Source: an uncultured Ruminococcus sp.
GTDB lineage: Bacteria; Bacillota; Clostridia; Oscillospirales; Ruminococcaceae
Assembly: GCA_910579835.1 (NCBI GenBank)
Contig: CAJTWQ010000015.1
Location: 1-35,719, forward strand
Reading direction: 5' to 3'
Length of the DNA: 35,719 nucleotides
Shown: positions 7,988-16,199 of the stretch, one piece after another
How positions within the stretch are numbered: position 1 is the first letter of the stretch
Layout: each line of letters opens with the position of its first letter
Position numbers and translations under genes: made by a program
Notes under the pieces: model-generated
The model's database searches: none
Seen by the model: only the letters and a program-made list of their open reading frames with translations
What the model was told of the DNA's origin: nothing

Positions 7988-8527
7988 TTATTTTTTGTAT
8001 TCTGCGTAATATTTTGAAAGCAGACAGACCGCTTCATTTACATCTCCCGGAATGTGGTAACTTTTCTGTTTTCCATTGAACTTATCACGGAGTTTTAGCG
8101 TACTTTTCCTTACGCTCCATGTGTAGTATTCAGGAGAATACATAACCGCATCGCAATCTTCCGTAAGAATGACACCTTTTTCCGTTATCCATGTATACCT
8201 GAAAACAACTGCTATTGCAATACAGATAATAAGCCAGATAAGTGAAACCGACCCCCACACAATTCCCAAAAAAGGTAAGTAAAGCTGTTCCGTGCAATAC
8301 CAGTGTAAATGCCCCAACGGATACTTGCTGCAAGGCATTAAGCATACCGACGCTACCCACAATCATGCCGAAATTAAAGGTTTTAAGCTGAACACCTATT
8401 TTTCTTTGGTTGAGTCCATAAGCTTTCTTTTTTCATTTGCTGCTGTACATAATTTTATCAGTACAAAAGGCGTAGTGCATAGCAGGGAAAAGCCGCTGAG
8501 AATATTGATAATAATTGTTTCATTCAT
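7988..8527 (-). pseudogene. Membrane protein gene with two homopolymer frameshifts
   Basis: Starting at ATG 8527, the minus strand reads MNETIIINILSGFSLLCTTP, then a charged stretch, then stops at a TAG after an A5 run (about 8398-8402). Skipping back one frame continues as KIGVQLKTFNFGMIVGSVGM through a hydrophobic region to TALLTF. At a T6 run (about 8269-8274) the frame returns to the first one and continues LGIVWGSVSLIWLIICIAIA to ...LLSKYYAEYKK. The rejoined product is about 179 residues: three or four membrane helices and a soluble C-terminal part of about 70 residues (TWITEKGVILTEDCDAVMYS). One A missing and one T extra would explain both breaks. It sits 5 nt after the ribBA stop and 14 nt before ribH, so it was an operon member. 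Family not recognised; the soluble tail vaguely resembles DUF5673-type domains. Confidence 0.65.
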
Positions 8528-8532
8528 AATTG

Positions 8533-9732
8533 TCAGTAATCAAGAATATGACCCATTTTATCACGTTTTGTTTTAAGATAGAACAGATCAAAAGCCGTTG
8601 CATCCATTTGAATAGGCACACGTTCCTTAATTTCCAGTCCGAAACCGCTGAGTCCGTATATCTTGTCGGGATTATTGGTCAGCAGTCTGATAGTTTTACA
8701 GCCGAGATCACGCAGGATCTGCGCACCAATGTAGTATTCCCTCATATCGCCGGGAAATCCCAGTGCAAGATTGGCTTCAAGGGTATCCATGCCTTTATCC
8801 TGAAGCTCGTAAGCGCGGAGCTTGTTGATAAGTCCGATTCCTCGTCCTTCCTGCCTCATATACAGGAGAATTCCCCGTCCTTCTTTTTCTATGCTGGTCA
8901 TTGCTGCCGCAAACTGCTGTCCGCAGTCACATTTAAGAGAGCCGAAAGCATCTCCTGTCAGGCATTCAGAGTGTACACGGCAGAGAATACTCTCTCCGTT
9001 TCCTACATCGCCTTTGATAAGCGCTACATGATGCTCACCGTTTAGCTTGTTAACAAAACCGACGGCCCTGAATTCACCATATTTGGTGGGCAGCTTTGTA
9101 TCGGCAACGCGCTCAACCAGCCTGTCATGACACTTGCGGTAATCTTTCAATGCCTGTATAGTTATGAACTTCATTCCCCACTCTGACGCTTTATTGCGAA
9201 GTTCTTCGGCACGCATCATAGTACCGTCGTCGCGCATGATCTCGCAGCAGAGACCGCATTCTTCAAGACCTGCCAGACGCATAAGATCTACAGTCGCCTC
9301 TGTATGTCCCTCGCGCTCCAGAACTCCGTTTGTCTTTGAAGTCAGCGGAAACATATGACCAGGACGTCGGAAATCCTCCGGCTTTGCATCGGGAGAAACG
9401 GTCATCCTTGCAGTATATCCCCGTTCTTCTGCAGAAATTCCAGTGGTAGTATTTACATGGTCAATAGAAACAGTGAAAGCCGTTGAATGATTGTCGGTAT
9501 TGCAATCAACCATCTGCGGCAGATTCAGACGGCGGCAAAGTCCGGCGCTCATAGGCATACAAATCAGTCCCTTGGCATGAGCGGCCATAAAATTGACATT
9601 TTCTGTGGTAGCAAACTGAGCGGCGCAGATCATATCTCCTTCGTTTTCTCTATTCTCGTCGTCAGTGACGAGAATTATCTCACCGTTCCGGAGCGCATCA
9701 AGCGCTTCTTCAATAGTGCTGTACTGAAACAT
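8533..9732 (-). CDS. ribBA: Bifunctional DHBP synthase / GTP cyclohydrolase II
   Basis: This 399-residue fusion supplies both riboflavin precursors. The N-terminal half (about 1-200) converts ribulose 5-phosphate to 3,4-dihydroxy-2-butanone 4-phosphate. It has DDENRENEGDMICAA with the acidic metal-binding residues near position 25, and TTTGISAEERGYT and RPGHMFPLTSK further on. The C-terminal half opens the GTP imidazole ring. It shows RVHSECLTGDAFGSLKCDCG with the three zinc cysteines, RQEGRGIGL, and the TNNPDKIYGL segment. Length and domain order are normal for Firmicutes. The ribosome binding site AGGAGG lies 7 nt upstream. A 166-nt gap separates it from ribE, and I found no convincing promoter in that gap. 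The gene therefore probably relies on the upstream riboswitch-controlled promoter. Confidence 0.97.
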   Translation of the reverse strand: MFQYSTIEEALDALRNGEIILVTDDENRENEGDMICAAQFATTENVNFMAAHAKGLICMPMSAGLCRRLNLPQMVDCNTDNHSTAFTVSIDHVNTTTGISAEERGYTARMTVSPDAKPEDFRRPGHMFPLTSKTNGVLEREGHTEATVDLMRLAGLEECGLCCEIMRDDGTMMRAEELRNKASEWGMKFITIQALKDYRKCHDRLVERVADTKLPTKYGEFRAVGFVNKLNGEHHVALIKGDVGNGESILCRVHSECLTGDAFGSLKCDCGQQFAAAMTSIEKEGRGILLYMRQEGRGIGLINKLRAYELQDKGMDTLEANLALGFPGDMREYYIGAQILRDLGCKTIRLLTNNPDKIYGLSGFGLEIKERVPIQMDATAFDLFYLKTKRDKMGHILDY

Positions 9733-9898
9733 ATAATTCCTCCTGATATACTATGGGTGCTTTTCAAATCCTCTTCCGAGAAAAATTGCTAAGCATAACA
9801 TATGCATTGTCAAGACGCCTCGGAGACTGGAAGCCCGCCTTCAGCGCTTTTCCGAACAACTGTCAGACTTATATAATTTTTCTTACCCAAACAGGTTC

Positions 9899-10546
9899 TT
9901 AAAAGCCGTTTTCGGTCAGAAAATCCATGGTTATCCTGCTTCCAGGCATTTTTCTGCTGTCGCAGCCCATAAACCGTTCAATATATTTTCCTATTATGTC
10001 ATTTTCAAGATTGACTTTATCTCCCGCTTTTTTTGATCCCAGAATTGTCTGTTCAGCGGTATGAGGGATAACCGATACCTTAAAATCCATATCTGAAACA
10101 GCGGCAACCGTAAGGCTTATACCATCTATTGCTACCGAACCTTTTTCTACAATATACCGTAATACCCCAGAATCGGCGGCTATTGTATACCATATGGCAA
10201 TTCCGTCTTTTTTTATATCAGTTATAATACCGATACCGTCAATATGGCCCGAAACAATGTGACCTCCAAAACGTCCATTCGCTGACATTGCACGCTCAAG
10301 GTTTACCTGACTCCCCTGGGTTAGATCTCCTAAAGCCGATCGGTTTAATGTCTCGTTCATAATATCCGCACGAAAATAGCCGGATGTAAGATCCGTTACT
10401 GTGAGACAGACGCCGTTTACTGCGATGCTGTCACCAATATGCGAATTGGTAAGAACAGTTTCTGCGTTTATTTCAATATATGACGATACTGCTCCGCGCT
10501 GAATCGCTTTTACAGCGCCTCTTTCTTCAATTATTCCCGTAAACAT
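9899..10546 (-). CDS. ribE: Riboflavin synthase, alpha subunit
   Basis: Riboflavin synthase dismutates two lumazine molecules into riboflavin and the RibH substrate. The 215-residue protein shows the hallmark N-terminus MFTGIIEERG and an internal duplication of two lumazine-binding barrels. Repeat 1 carries NGVCLTVTDL and repeat 2 DGISLTVAAV, and GGHIVSGHIDGIG marks the boundary near residue 95. A short C-terminal trimerisation helix is expected after about residue 185, and the sequence there (IIGKYIERFM) fits. Its start overlaps the ribD stop by 20 nt, so the two are translationally coupled. The tail after ERF is slightly longer than in many homologues but not unusual. Confidence 0.96.
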   Translation of the reverse strand: MFTGIIEERGAVKAIQRGAVSSYIEINAETVLTNSHIGDSIAVNGVCLTVTDLTSGYFRADIMNETLNRSALGDLTQGSQVNLERAMSANGRFGGHIVSGHIDGIGIITDIKKDGIAIWYTIAADSGVLRYIVEKGSVAIDGISLTVAAVSDMDFKVSVIPHTAEQTILGSKKAGDKVNLENDIIGKYIERFMGCDSRKMPGSRITMDFLTENGF

Positions 10547-11639
10547 TTTTTACCCTGCTTTCTATGCGGAAATCATCTCCGATTTGAATAATATTGCTGT
10601 CATAAAGCTTGAACGCCAATTCAGGATGTTCAATTCCTGTTCCTCCAACAGGAGAAGCGGCGGACGAACCTCCGAAAAGTTTCGGTGAGATATAGGTTAT
10701 CACACTGCTTACAATACCTGATTTCAAAGCGGACCAATTCATTTCCGCGCCGCCTTCAAGGAGAATGCTGTCAATTTTTTCTCTGCCGAGAATGGTCATC
10801 AGCTCACGAAGATTAACTTTGCCGCAGTCGGAGGATATTGGCATAACACGGCATCCGAATGATTCATAAATCTTCATCCGCTCCGTATCTTGTGAAACAG
10901 ACGCAATAATCGTGGGTATATCTCTGGCAGTTTGTACTATATTGCTGTCCAGAGGCGTTCTCAGCTTTGAATCGCATATTATGCGGATCGGATTGCGTCC
11001 GTTTGTCAGGCGGCAGGTCAGTAAAGGATCATCAGCAAGAACGGTTCCGACGCCAACCATGATACCGGTATGACGCAGCCTCTGAAGCTGTACGTCCCGA
11101 CGTGCCTGCTCACCTGTTATCCATTTTGATTCACCGGTATGACAGGCGATCTTTCCGTCCATTGTCATAGCGTATTTCATAGTTACATATGGCATGCCGG
11201 TAGTGATATATCGGAAAAAGATACTGTTCAGCCTGTCGCATTCTTCTTTGAGAACTCTTTCTATAACCTCTATTCCATGCTTCCGAAGTATTTCCACACC
11301 CTTTCCGGCAACAAGGGGATTAGGGTCTGCGGAACCTATAAATACACGTTTTATGCCGTGTTTAATTATTGATTCAGTGCACGGAGGAGTTTTGCCATAG
11401 TGGCAGCACGGCTCTAAGGTAACGTATAAATCAGCACCGGAGCAGTCTATGTTTTGTGAATCACAATCGGCAAAGGCGTTTCTTTCCGCATGAAGTCCGC
11501 CGTATTTTCTATGCCAGCCCGAGCCAATGATTTTACCATTCCTGACAATGACAGCTCCGACCATAGGATTGGGTGAAACAAATCCCATTCCCTTTTCAGC
11601 AAGACAAAGAGCCTGCCGCATAAATTCAATATCTGTCAT
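10527..11639 (-). CDS. ribD: Bifunctional pyrimidine deaminase/reductase
   Basis: RibD carries out the deamination and side-chain reduction steps after GTP cyclohydrolase II. The 370-residue protein has the N-terminal zinc deaminase domain: HAERNAF near residue 51 and CCHYGKTPPCTESI near 77-90, giving the His and two Cys zinc ligands plus the proton-shuttling Glu. The C-terminal reductase domain begins near 150 (MKYAMTMDGKIACHTGESKW), with the NADPH region around LLEGGAEMNWS. It is the first gene of the operon. A GGAGG ribosome binding site lies at 11643-11647, only 3 nt beyond the riboswitch terminator U-tract, so folding of the leader could affect translation as well as transcription. Confidence 0.97.
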   Translation of the reverse strand: MTDIEFMRQALCLAEKGMGFVSPNPMVGAVIVRNGKIIGSGWHRKYGGLHAERNAFADCDSQNIDCSGADLYVTLEPCCHYGKTPPCTESIIKHGIKRVFIGSADPNPLVAGKGVEILRKHGIEVIERVLKEECDRLNSIFFRYITTGMPYVTMKYAMTMDGKIACHTGESKWITGEQARRDVQLQRLRHTGIMVGVGTVLADDPLLTCRLTNGRNPIRIICDSKLRTPLDSNIVQTARDIPTIIASVSQDTERMKIYESFGCRVMPISSDCGKVNLRELMTILGREKIDSILLEGGAEMNWSALKSGIVSSVITYISPKLFGGSSAASPVGGTGIEHPELAFKLYDSNIIQIGDDFRIESRVKNVYGNN

Positions 11640-11650
11640 AATGCCTCCAA

Positions 11651-11675
11651 AATAAAAGCCCCGAAAATTCGGGGC
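11651..11675 (-). terminator. Riboswitch-controlled terminator before ribD
   Basis: The perfect 8-bp stem gccccgaa/ttcggggc (11658-11675) is followed on the minus strand by TTTTATTTT. It stands between the FMN aptamer and the ribD ribosome binding site, the expected position of the expression platform. Confidence 0.9.
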
Positions 11676-11707
11676 ATCAATCTATACATCAGCAACGCTG
11701 AAAGATG

Positions 11708-11820
11708 ATCTTCTTTCATCCGGACTATAACCGTCGGCTTCGGAATTTCACCGAATCAGCCTATATAAGGCTCGCAGGCTTTTACTGCCGGTAGGGAATT
11801 TCACCCTGCCCTCGAAGATA
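11708..11820 (-). promoter_or_regulatory. FMN riboswitch (RFN element)
   Basis: On the minus strand the conserved RFN blocks appear in order: GGGCAGGGTGAAATTCCC, ACCGGCAGTAAAAGCC, a variable hairpin with GCGAGCC...GGCTGATT, CGGTGAAATTCCGAAGCCGA, CGGTTATAGTCCGGATGAAA and GAAGAT closing the basal stem. FMN binding normally favours the downstream terminator, so the operon would be off when flavin is plentiful. Confidence 0.97.
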
Positions 11821-11825
11821 TTTTT

Positions 11826-11854
11826 ATTATATCATAAAGGCAGATGTTTGTCAA
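11826..11854 (-). promoter_or_regulatory. Perfect sigma-A promoter of the riboflavin operon
   Basis: On the minus strand TTGACA (11849-11854), a 17-nt spacer and TATAAT (11826-11831) place the transcription start within a few bases of the 5' edge of the RFN element. Confidence 0.92.
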
Positions 11855-11884
11855 TAGTGAAAATGAAACGGTATTAGCTAAAGT

Positions 11885-12624
11885 GTGTAGGCTTACAATA
11901 GAAAAGAGACAGTTCACAAAAAAGGCAGCGAAACAGCATAGACCTGTATTACAGTTAAGTTGTGAGAAAAAGGAGTAACAACTGCTTCAAGACAATATAA
12001 CGTAAGCAGAGCAATGATATGTCGTTGACTGAAACGATACAACGGTACATTAAACTCGCTTAAAGACCGTTCACACAGACCACACCGTTACCCAAATCAG
12101 CACACTGAAGCAGAAATAGATCTGATAAAGCGTATGCATAAGAAGAATAAATATATTGGACTTATAGAACAAAACACTTATTCCTCGGCAGATTTTGCAG
12201 AACGAACTGTGAAATGATTCAAAAGACGCAGTATTACTATCGAATGTATTCAGACCGATAACGTTTTTGAGTTCACAAATCGCTTTTCTCCAAGTAAAAA
12301 AACAAGAAAACTATATTTGAATGAAACTATTCCAACTCGAAATTAAGCACAAGCTGATCAATCCATACACTCCCAGACATAATGGCAAAGTTGAACGTTC
12401 TAACCGCAAAGATAACGAATATTTTTACACTACTCATAAATTCTTCTTTCGATGATTTCAAAAAGCAATTAGCTGTCCACAGCAAAAAATACAACAATTT
12501 TCCTATGCGTCCTCTCAATTGGAAATCTTCTTCCGATTATCTCAATGCTTTCCTACCAGACGGTCAAGTTTTTGATTTAATTTATCTCACATCATTGACA
12601 AACCAACGCTACATGGCTTTATGA
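11885..12624 (+). pseudogene. Decayed IS481-type transposase (rve integrase core)
   Basis: Reading across frames gives recognisable IS481-family pieces. There is a HTH-side stretch LKRYNGTLNSLKDRSHRPHR, then HTEAEIDLIKRMHKKNKYIG (12110-12170). After a large internal deletion comes TYSSADFAERTVK, then ECIQTDNVFEFTNRFSPS with the second catalytic Asp (about 12240-12300). The end reads PRHNGKVERS-like (HTLPDIMAK/GKVERSNRKDNE) and FPMRPLNWKSSSDYLNAF to a stop at 12622-12624. At least four in-frame stops or frame changes are seen, and the region with the first catalytic Asp is missing. The part before about 12000 is assigned tentatively. The last 16 bases overlap the 3' end of the opposing peptidoglycan-binding gene. 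I could not define terminal inverted repeats or a target duplication. Confidence 0.75.
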
Positions 12625-13124
12625 GCATGCTCGCAGCAATTCACAAGCATGTTCCAGGTTTTGCAGTCCACAATTCCGCTTTGCGGCAGTCCAACTTTCT
12701 GCTGAAGCACCTTTACCGCCTTGATAGTATCAGCATTATAATTTCCGCAAACCGTCGTCTGCGGAAAATTATCATAGCACTTGCGCAGACTGTCAAGCAT
12801 TGCCTGAATTATATACACCAATTCACCGTCATCACCTGACTTAACGGTATATTTTACAGTGGGGAAGCAGTTGAAAGGACACGGAGCTGATCTCTGATAA
12901 TTCCTATAAACACCAACTATCTTATTCCAAGTGGCAGAATCCACACTTCCGGTATCAGGCAGACCGTATTCACGCTGAAACGCCCTGACTGCTGTGGCAG
13001 TTTCGCTTCCATATATCCCGTCCGGAATTATCTGGGGTATCCTGCTGTCAAATAATGAAATGGCATACAGGTACGTCTGAACTTCTTTTATGTGCTGCTT
13101 TTTCTGTGCATTAGTGTATGGCAT
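12609..13124 (-). CDS. Peptidoglycan-binding protein with two PG_binding_1 domains
   Basis: The product is 171 residues with no signal peptide or membrane segment. It consists of two PG_binding_1-type three-helix repeats. The first is roughly residues 10-70 (IPDGIYGSETATAVRAFQRE then GLPDTGSVDSATWNKIVGVY). The second is roughly 95-160 (VKVLQQKVGLPQSGIVDCKT). No catalytic domain is attached. It lies 15 nt after a larger protein with the same repeats and a SpoIID-like domain, and belongs to a three-gene unit with spore-cortex character. Its C-terminus runs into the end of a dead IS481 element, so the last four or five codons may have been set by that insertion. Export could occur by a sporulation-specific route or as a spore-core/mother-cell protein. 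Its role is inferred from context. Confidence 0.8.
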   Translation of the reverse strand: MPYTNAQKKQHIKEVQTYLYAISLFDSRIPQIIPDGIYGSETATAVRAFQREYGLPDTGSVDSATWNKIVGVYRNYQRSAPCPFNCFPTVKYTVKSGDDGELVYIIQAMLDSLRKCYDNFPQTTVCGNYNADTIKAVKVLQQKVGLPQSGIVDCKTWNMLVNCCEHAHKAM

Positions 13125-13139
13125 TAAAATCGTCTCCTT

Positions 13140-14537
13140 TCACGCCTGTGTGATAATGTAACCTGGATTCTGGTACGGCCGCTTGTCAAAACCGAATTTC
13201 AGATCGGAATACACCTCGGCAATTTTGTCCCAGGTAACTCCGCCTACCATACCGGAAGGATTAATTCCAAACTGCTTTTGAAAAGCAATGACTGACTGCT
13301 TTGTAAGGGGACCAAAATATCCCGTATTGCTTACTGCCGGGATATTCTGATAAGTACCGTTGATAAACGAAAGATATTCCTGAAGAATCTTAACATACTC
13401 CCCCGATATGCCCTCACGAAGCACTGTGCCCGGATATAATGCAACATCCACATATTGCGGCGGCACCGACTGCACTATGCCTTCATATGCCCGATATATA
13501 TCATTACGGGTAGCACGATCTATCTCTCCTGTCTGCGGCAGCCCGAACACACGCTGAAACGACTTAACAGAACGCTCGGTATTTTCTCCGAAATATCCTG
13601 TGATCGCCACCGGTTCAACCGCAGCATAGTAAGCTCCGATAACAGCAAGATAATACTGAAATGTGCTGACTTCCTGACTTTGCATGCCGACATGGAGATC
13701 CTCAGTGTATATATTCATAACGTCCTCAAGCCTTACTCCCTCCGAATTAAGCTCTGCCAGCCGCTTTACGCTTGTATAAATATATGTTATCCTGTACCAG
13801 GTAGCAGCGTCGACAACGCCGGTGGGCTCAAGATCAAAGACCTCCTGAAAAACCCGTACGGCGGCTTCTGTCGGTTCGTCAAAAATGCCGTCTGTAGCCG
13901 GAATTTTCGGAATCGCCGGATAGTTCGATGATATCCTGTTAAGAAAAATCTGAAGGGAACGCACATCGTTTCCACCGGAACCAAGCTTCAGTTCGATACC
14001 CGGATAAGACGGCGCAGCGCTCTTTACCGGAGCGTCTTTCACCAGCTCAATATCATTTCCGTAATAATACTGAAGAATTTCAAAAGGAGTCTTACCCCTG
14101 TTTGCCAGATCTACCGTCCCCCACTGTGAAAGTCCTTCGCATGTAGTAGTTGTACCGTTGCAGAATGCCGTAAACAGCGGCTCGACATAACCGGAGCGGA
14201 TGACATAATCATTAAAAAGCTCATCCACAAGATAACTGATATTTTCAAATATTTCACGTCCGTTTATAAACTTCTGGTCATACTGAGTAGTAGATGTTAT
14301 ATCAAAATCATATCCCCTTGATCTGTACCACTCGGTATAGATTCTGTTTAAGGCATATGTCACAATAACGTTGATATTAGCTCTCAGCGAATTTTCCGGC
14401 CATGTAGGATATATTTCACTGGACGCAACATTTTTAATGTATGACGGAAAACTTACTGTTACATTAGGAGCATTTGAATCCGGCGTTCCAAGGTGAACCG
14501 TTATAGTTTCGGGTATAAAGGGAATCCCTGTCAGCAT
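13140..14537 (-). CDS. SpoIID-like protein with three peptidoglycan-binding repeats
   Basis: The product is 465 residues. The N-terminal half has PFIPETITVHLGTPDSNAPN, then SSEIYPTWPENSLRANINVI, LNRIYTEWYRSRGYDFDITS, a GREIFENISYLVDELFNDYV segment and CEGLSQWGTVDLANRGKTPF. This layout recalls the SpoIID/LytB fold (ALrAnxxxxxTyal...G...I...V..T.G). The C-terminal half has three PG_binding_1 repeats, each ending in FQxxFGLxxTGxVDxxTW-like text. Similar proteins sit beside SleC-like cortex enzymes in other Clostridia, as I recall them. The start at 14537 (MLTGIPFIPE) is preferred over 14582 because AGGGGGAA lies 7-8 nt before it, inside the end of the preceding gene, and the upstream stretch overlaps that gene. 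Catalytic activity is not proven; structural spore-cortex binding is also possible. Confidence 0.75.
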   Translation of the reverse strand: MLTGIPFIPETITVHLGTPDSNAPNVTVSFPSYIKNVASSEIYPTWPENSLRANINVIVTYALNRIYTEWYRSRGYDFDITSTTQYDQKFINGREIFENISYLVDELFNDYVIRSGYVEPLFTAFCNGTTTTCEGLSQWGTVDLANRGKTPFEILQYYYGNDIELVKDAPVKSAAPSYPGIELKLGSGGNDVRSLQIFLNRISSNYPAIPKIPATDGIFDEPTEAAVRVFQEVFDLEPTGVVDAATWYRITYIYTSVKRLAELNSEGVRLEDVMNIYTEDLHVGMQSQEVSTFQYYLAVIGAYYAAVEPVAITGYFGENTERSVKSFQRVFGLPQTGEIDRATRNDIYRAYEGIVQSVPPQYVDVALYPGTVLREGISGEYVKILQEYLSFINGTYQNIPAVSNTGYFGPLTKQSVIAFQKQFGINPSGMVGGVTWDKIAEVYSDLKFGFDKRPYQNPGYIITQA

Positions 14538-14538
14538 A

Positions 14539-15324
14539 CTATTCCCCCTGTTCTTTTGAGGTTCCGAAAAATGGTTCCTCATTATAGATAGTCAGTGTTT
14601 CATCCGATTCATTCATCAGCAGCGGGACAGGGATCATACTGAAGTTCTGAATTGATGTGATCCCGGAAAATACCGGCACATCCACGCTCCTTGCATTAAA
14701 AAAGCCATTTGCCGTCACACTGATGTCATAAAGACTATATGGACGTATATTAGAATAAGGCTGCTGCGACAAACTCAAATCAGGTACAGGAACTTCAAAA
14801 AGCTGTGTTGTTCCGCTGCTGTTAGCAATTCCTGAAGCTATCATAAGCCGGCTGCCGTTAATTATAGCAGATATAACCACAAGTGCGCCTTCTATAGCCC
14901 ATGATTCATCTCCTGTACGCACATTCACAAGAATAAAACCGGTAGAATTACCGAGATCCTTTTCCGAAGCTATATTTTCCGCCGCTTCGGCCTCTTCAAT
15001 TTCCGACAGATCAGGTGGAGGAAACCGTGCATCCAGATCATTCGGCTCTTCCTCCAGAAATCCCGATTCCACAGTATTATCAGGTTCCTTTTCCAAAAAT
15101 TCCGACCAGGCAGTATCGTCTGCCGCATTTGGATTTACATCTTCTATTTCAGGAGAAACCGTATCCCGAAAGCCTTCCTCTGGAACAGTCATATTATCGG
15201 GAAGTTTTTCTTCCTTCGGAGCCTCGGCTTTATCTGCCGGCACCGGATCTTCATCCCTGGACCGGCTTTGACCGTAAAGTTTCATCATCTCACGCTTATA
15301 TTCATCAAGCTGATTTTTGTCCAT
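14539..15324 (-). CDS. SleC N-terminal-like (transthyretin-fold) spore protein
   Basis: The product is 261 residues. Residues 1-120 are acidic and Pro/Glu-rich (low complexity, probably disordered). From about 130 it reads TGFILVNVRTGDESWAIEGA, then LVVISAIINGSRLMIASGIA, SGTTQLFEVPVPDLSLSQQP, IRPYSLYDISVTANGFFNAR, and VPVFSGITSIQNFSMIPVPL. That order (gA-V-i, T-sG-t, lpaPdlslS, pY--Y-i-v-a-Gf, v-vf-g--s-q---miP) is what I recall for the N-terminal domain of Clostridial SleC-type cortex-lytic enzymes, a carboxypeptidase-regulatory/prealbumin-like beta sandwich. Here it is encoded separately from the peptidoglycan-binding parts, with a 1-nt gap to the next gene. No signal peptide. Likely role: partner or scaffold of the spore-wall proteins downstream. 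Confidence 0.65.
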   Translation of the reverse strand: MDKNQLDEYKREMMKLYGQSRSRDEDPVPADKAEAPKEEKLPDNMTVPEEGFRDTVSPEIEDVNPNAADDTAWSEFLEKEPDNTVESGFLEEEPNDLDARFPPPDLSEIEEAEAAENIASEKDLGNSTGFILVNVRTGDESWAIEGALVVISAIINGSRLMIASGIANSSGTTQLFEVPVPDLSLSQQPYSNIRPYSLYDISVTANGFFNARSVDVPVFSGITSIQNFSMIPVPLLMNESDETLTIYNEEPFFGTSKEQGE

Positions 15325-15458
15325 AAAATCGCCTCCTCGGTACTATACTATTCCCAAGGCAGACAGCATATGACAAGAAACGTCTTATTTTTTTATGCTA
15401 TAGCAATCCAAGATAATAAAGTCTTCTTGTATTAATATTACTCCACCCATAACTCAAA

Positions 15459-15483
15459 AGCCTGCCCCAAAAAGGGACAGGCT
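15459..15483 (-). terminator. Terminator after rplA
   Basis: The 10-bp stem agcctgcccc/gggacaggct has a 5-nt loop. TTTTGAG follows on the minus strand, 17 nt after the rplA stop codon. It ends the ribosomal/secretion operon before the spore genes. The remaining stretch to 15324 has no convincing sporulation-sigma promoter. Confidence 0.85.
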
Positions 15484-15499
15484 CAAACTAATCATACAA

Positions 15500-16195
15500 T
15501 TAAACGCCGAACTTAGCAGTTGCAACTGGAACTCCGGGACCCATTGTTGAAGTAACCGTGCAGCTCTTGAGGTAAGTTCCCTTAGCAGCAGCAGGCTTAG
15601 CTTTAACAATAGCCTCCATAAGAGTTGTAAAATTCTCATCAAGCTTAGCAGCTCCGAAAGATGCCTTGCCGATGGGACAGTGGATGATATTTGTCTTATC
15701 GAGACGATACTCGATCTTACCGGCCTTAGCTTCTGTAACAGCCTTTGCAACATCAGGTGTTACCGTACCTGCCTTCGGGTTAGGCATAAGACCACGTGGA
15801 CCGAGAACCTTACCGAGACGGCCAACAAGACCCATCATGTCGGGAGAAGCAACAACAACGTCGAAATCCATCCAGTTTTCTTTCATGATCTTGTCAACAT
15901 AATCCATGCCGCCGACATACTCTGCGCCGGCTGCCTGTGCAGCCTCATATTTGTCTTCCTTGCAGAATACGAGAACTCTTACGCTCTTACCCGTTCCGTT
16001 AGGAAGAACAACAGCGCCTCTTACCTGCTGGTCAGCGTGTCTTGAGTCAACACCGAGACGGATATGAGCTTCTACAGTCTCGTCAAACTTAGCCTTTGCA
16101 TTCTTGCAAACGAGGTCAAGAGCCTCTGCAGATTCATACTGCTTTGCATAATCAACAGCCTTTGCGCTGTCAACATATTTTTTGCCGTGTTTCAT
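15500..16195 (-). CDS. rplA: 50S ribosomal protein L1
   Basis: L1 binds the mobile 23S rRNA stalk and helps eject E-site tRNA. In many bacteria it also represses its own mRNA. The 231-residue length is normal. Recognisable segments are LGVDSRHADQQVRGAVVLPN near residue 47, VLGPRGLMPNPKAGTVTPDV near 130, and a C-terminal CTVTSTMGPGVPV stretch. AGGAGGAAATATA gives a strong ribosome binding site. The gene follows rplK by 176 nt, an unusually long gap for these partners. That gap contains a 23S-like L1-binding sequence. The usual downstream rplJ-rplL pair is absent here, and a terminator follows instead. Confidence 0.97.
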   Translation of the reverse strand: MKHGKKYVDSAKAVDYAKQYESAEALDLVCKNAKAKFDETVEAHIRLGVDSRHADQQVRGAVVLPNGTGKSVRVLVFCKEDKYEAAQAAGAEYVGGMDYVDKIMKENWMDFDVVVASPDMMGLVGRLGKVLGPRGLMPNPKAGTVTPDVAKAVTEAKAGKIEYRLDKTNIIHCPIGKASFGAAKLDENFTTLMEAIVKAKPAAAKGTYLKSCTVTSTMGPGVPVATAKFGV

Positions 16196-16199
16196 TATA

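Noticed and set aside
8292..9045. Plus-strand open frames across the ribBA region
   Set aside because: They oppose the ribBA reading frame and the frameshifted membrane gene; composition is that of reverse-frame noise.
9733..9898. Promoter before ribBA (TTGACA near 9811 on the minus strand)
   Set aside because: No -10 box at 16-19 nt spacing; TATGCT lies only 10 nt away.
12327..12518. Minus-strand open frame in the IS remnant
   Set aside because: It opposes the recognisable transposase pieces and has no start signal or family features.
15325..15450. Sporulation-sigma promoter before the SleC-like operon (CATATGCTG and GCATA boxes)
   Set aside because: Spacing of 21 nt and poor -10 match make it no better than chance in this AT-rich DNA.
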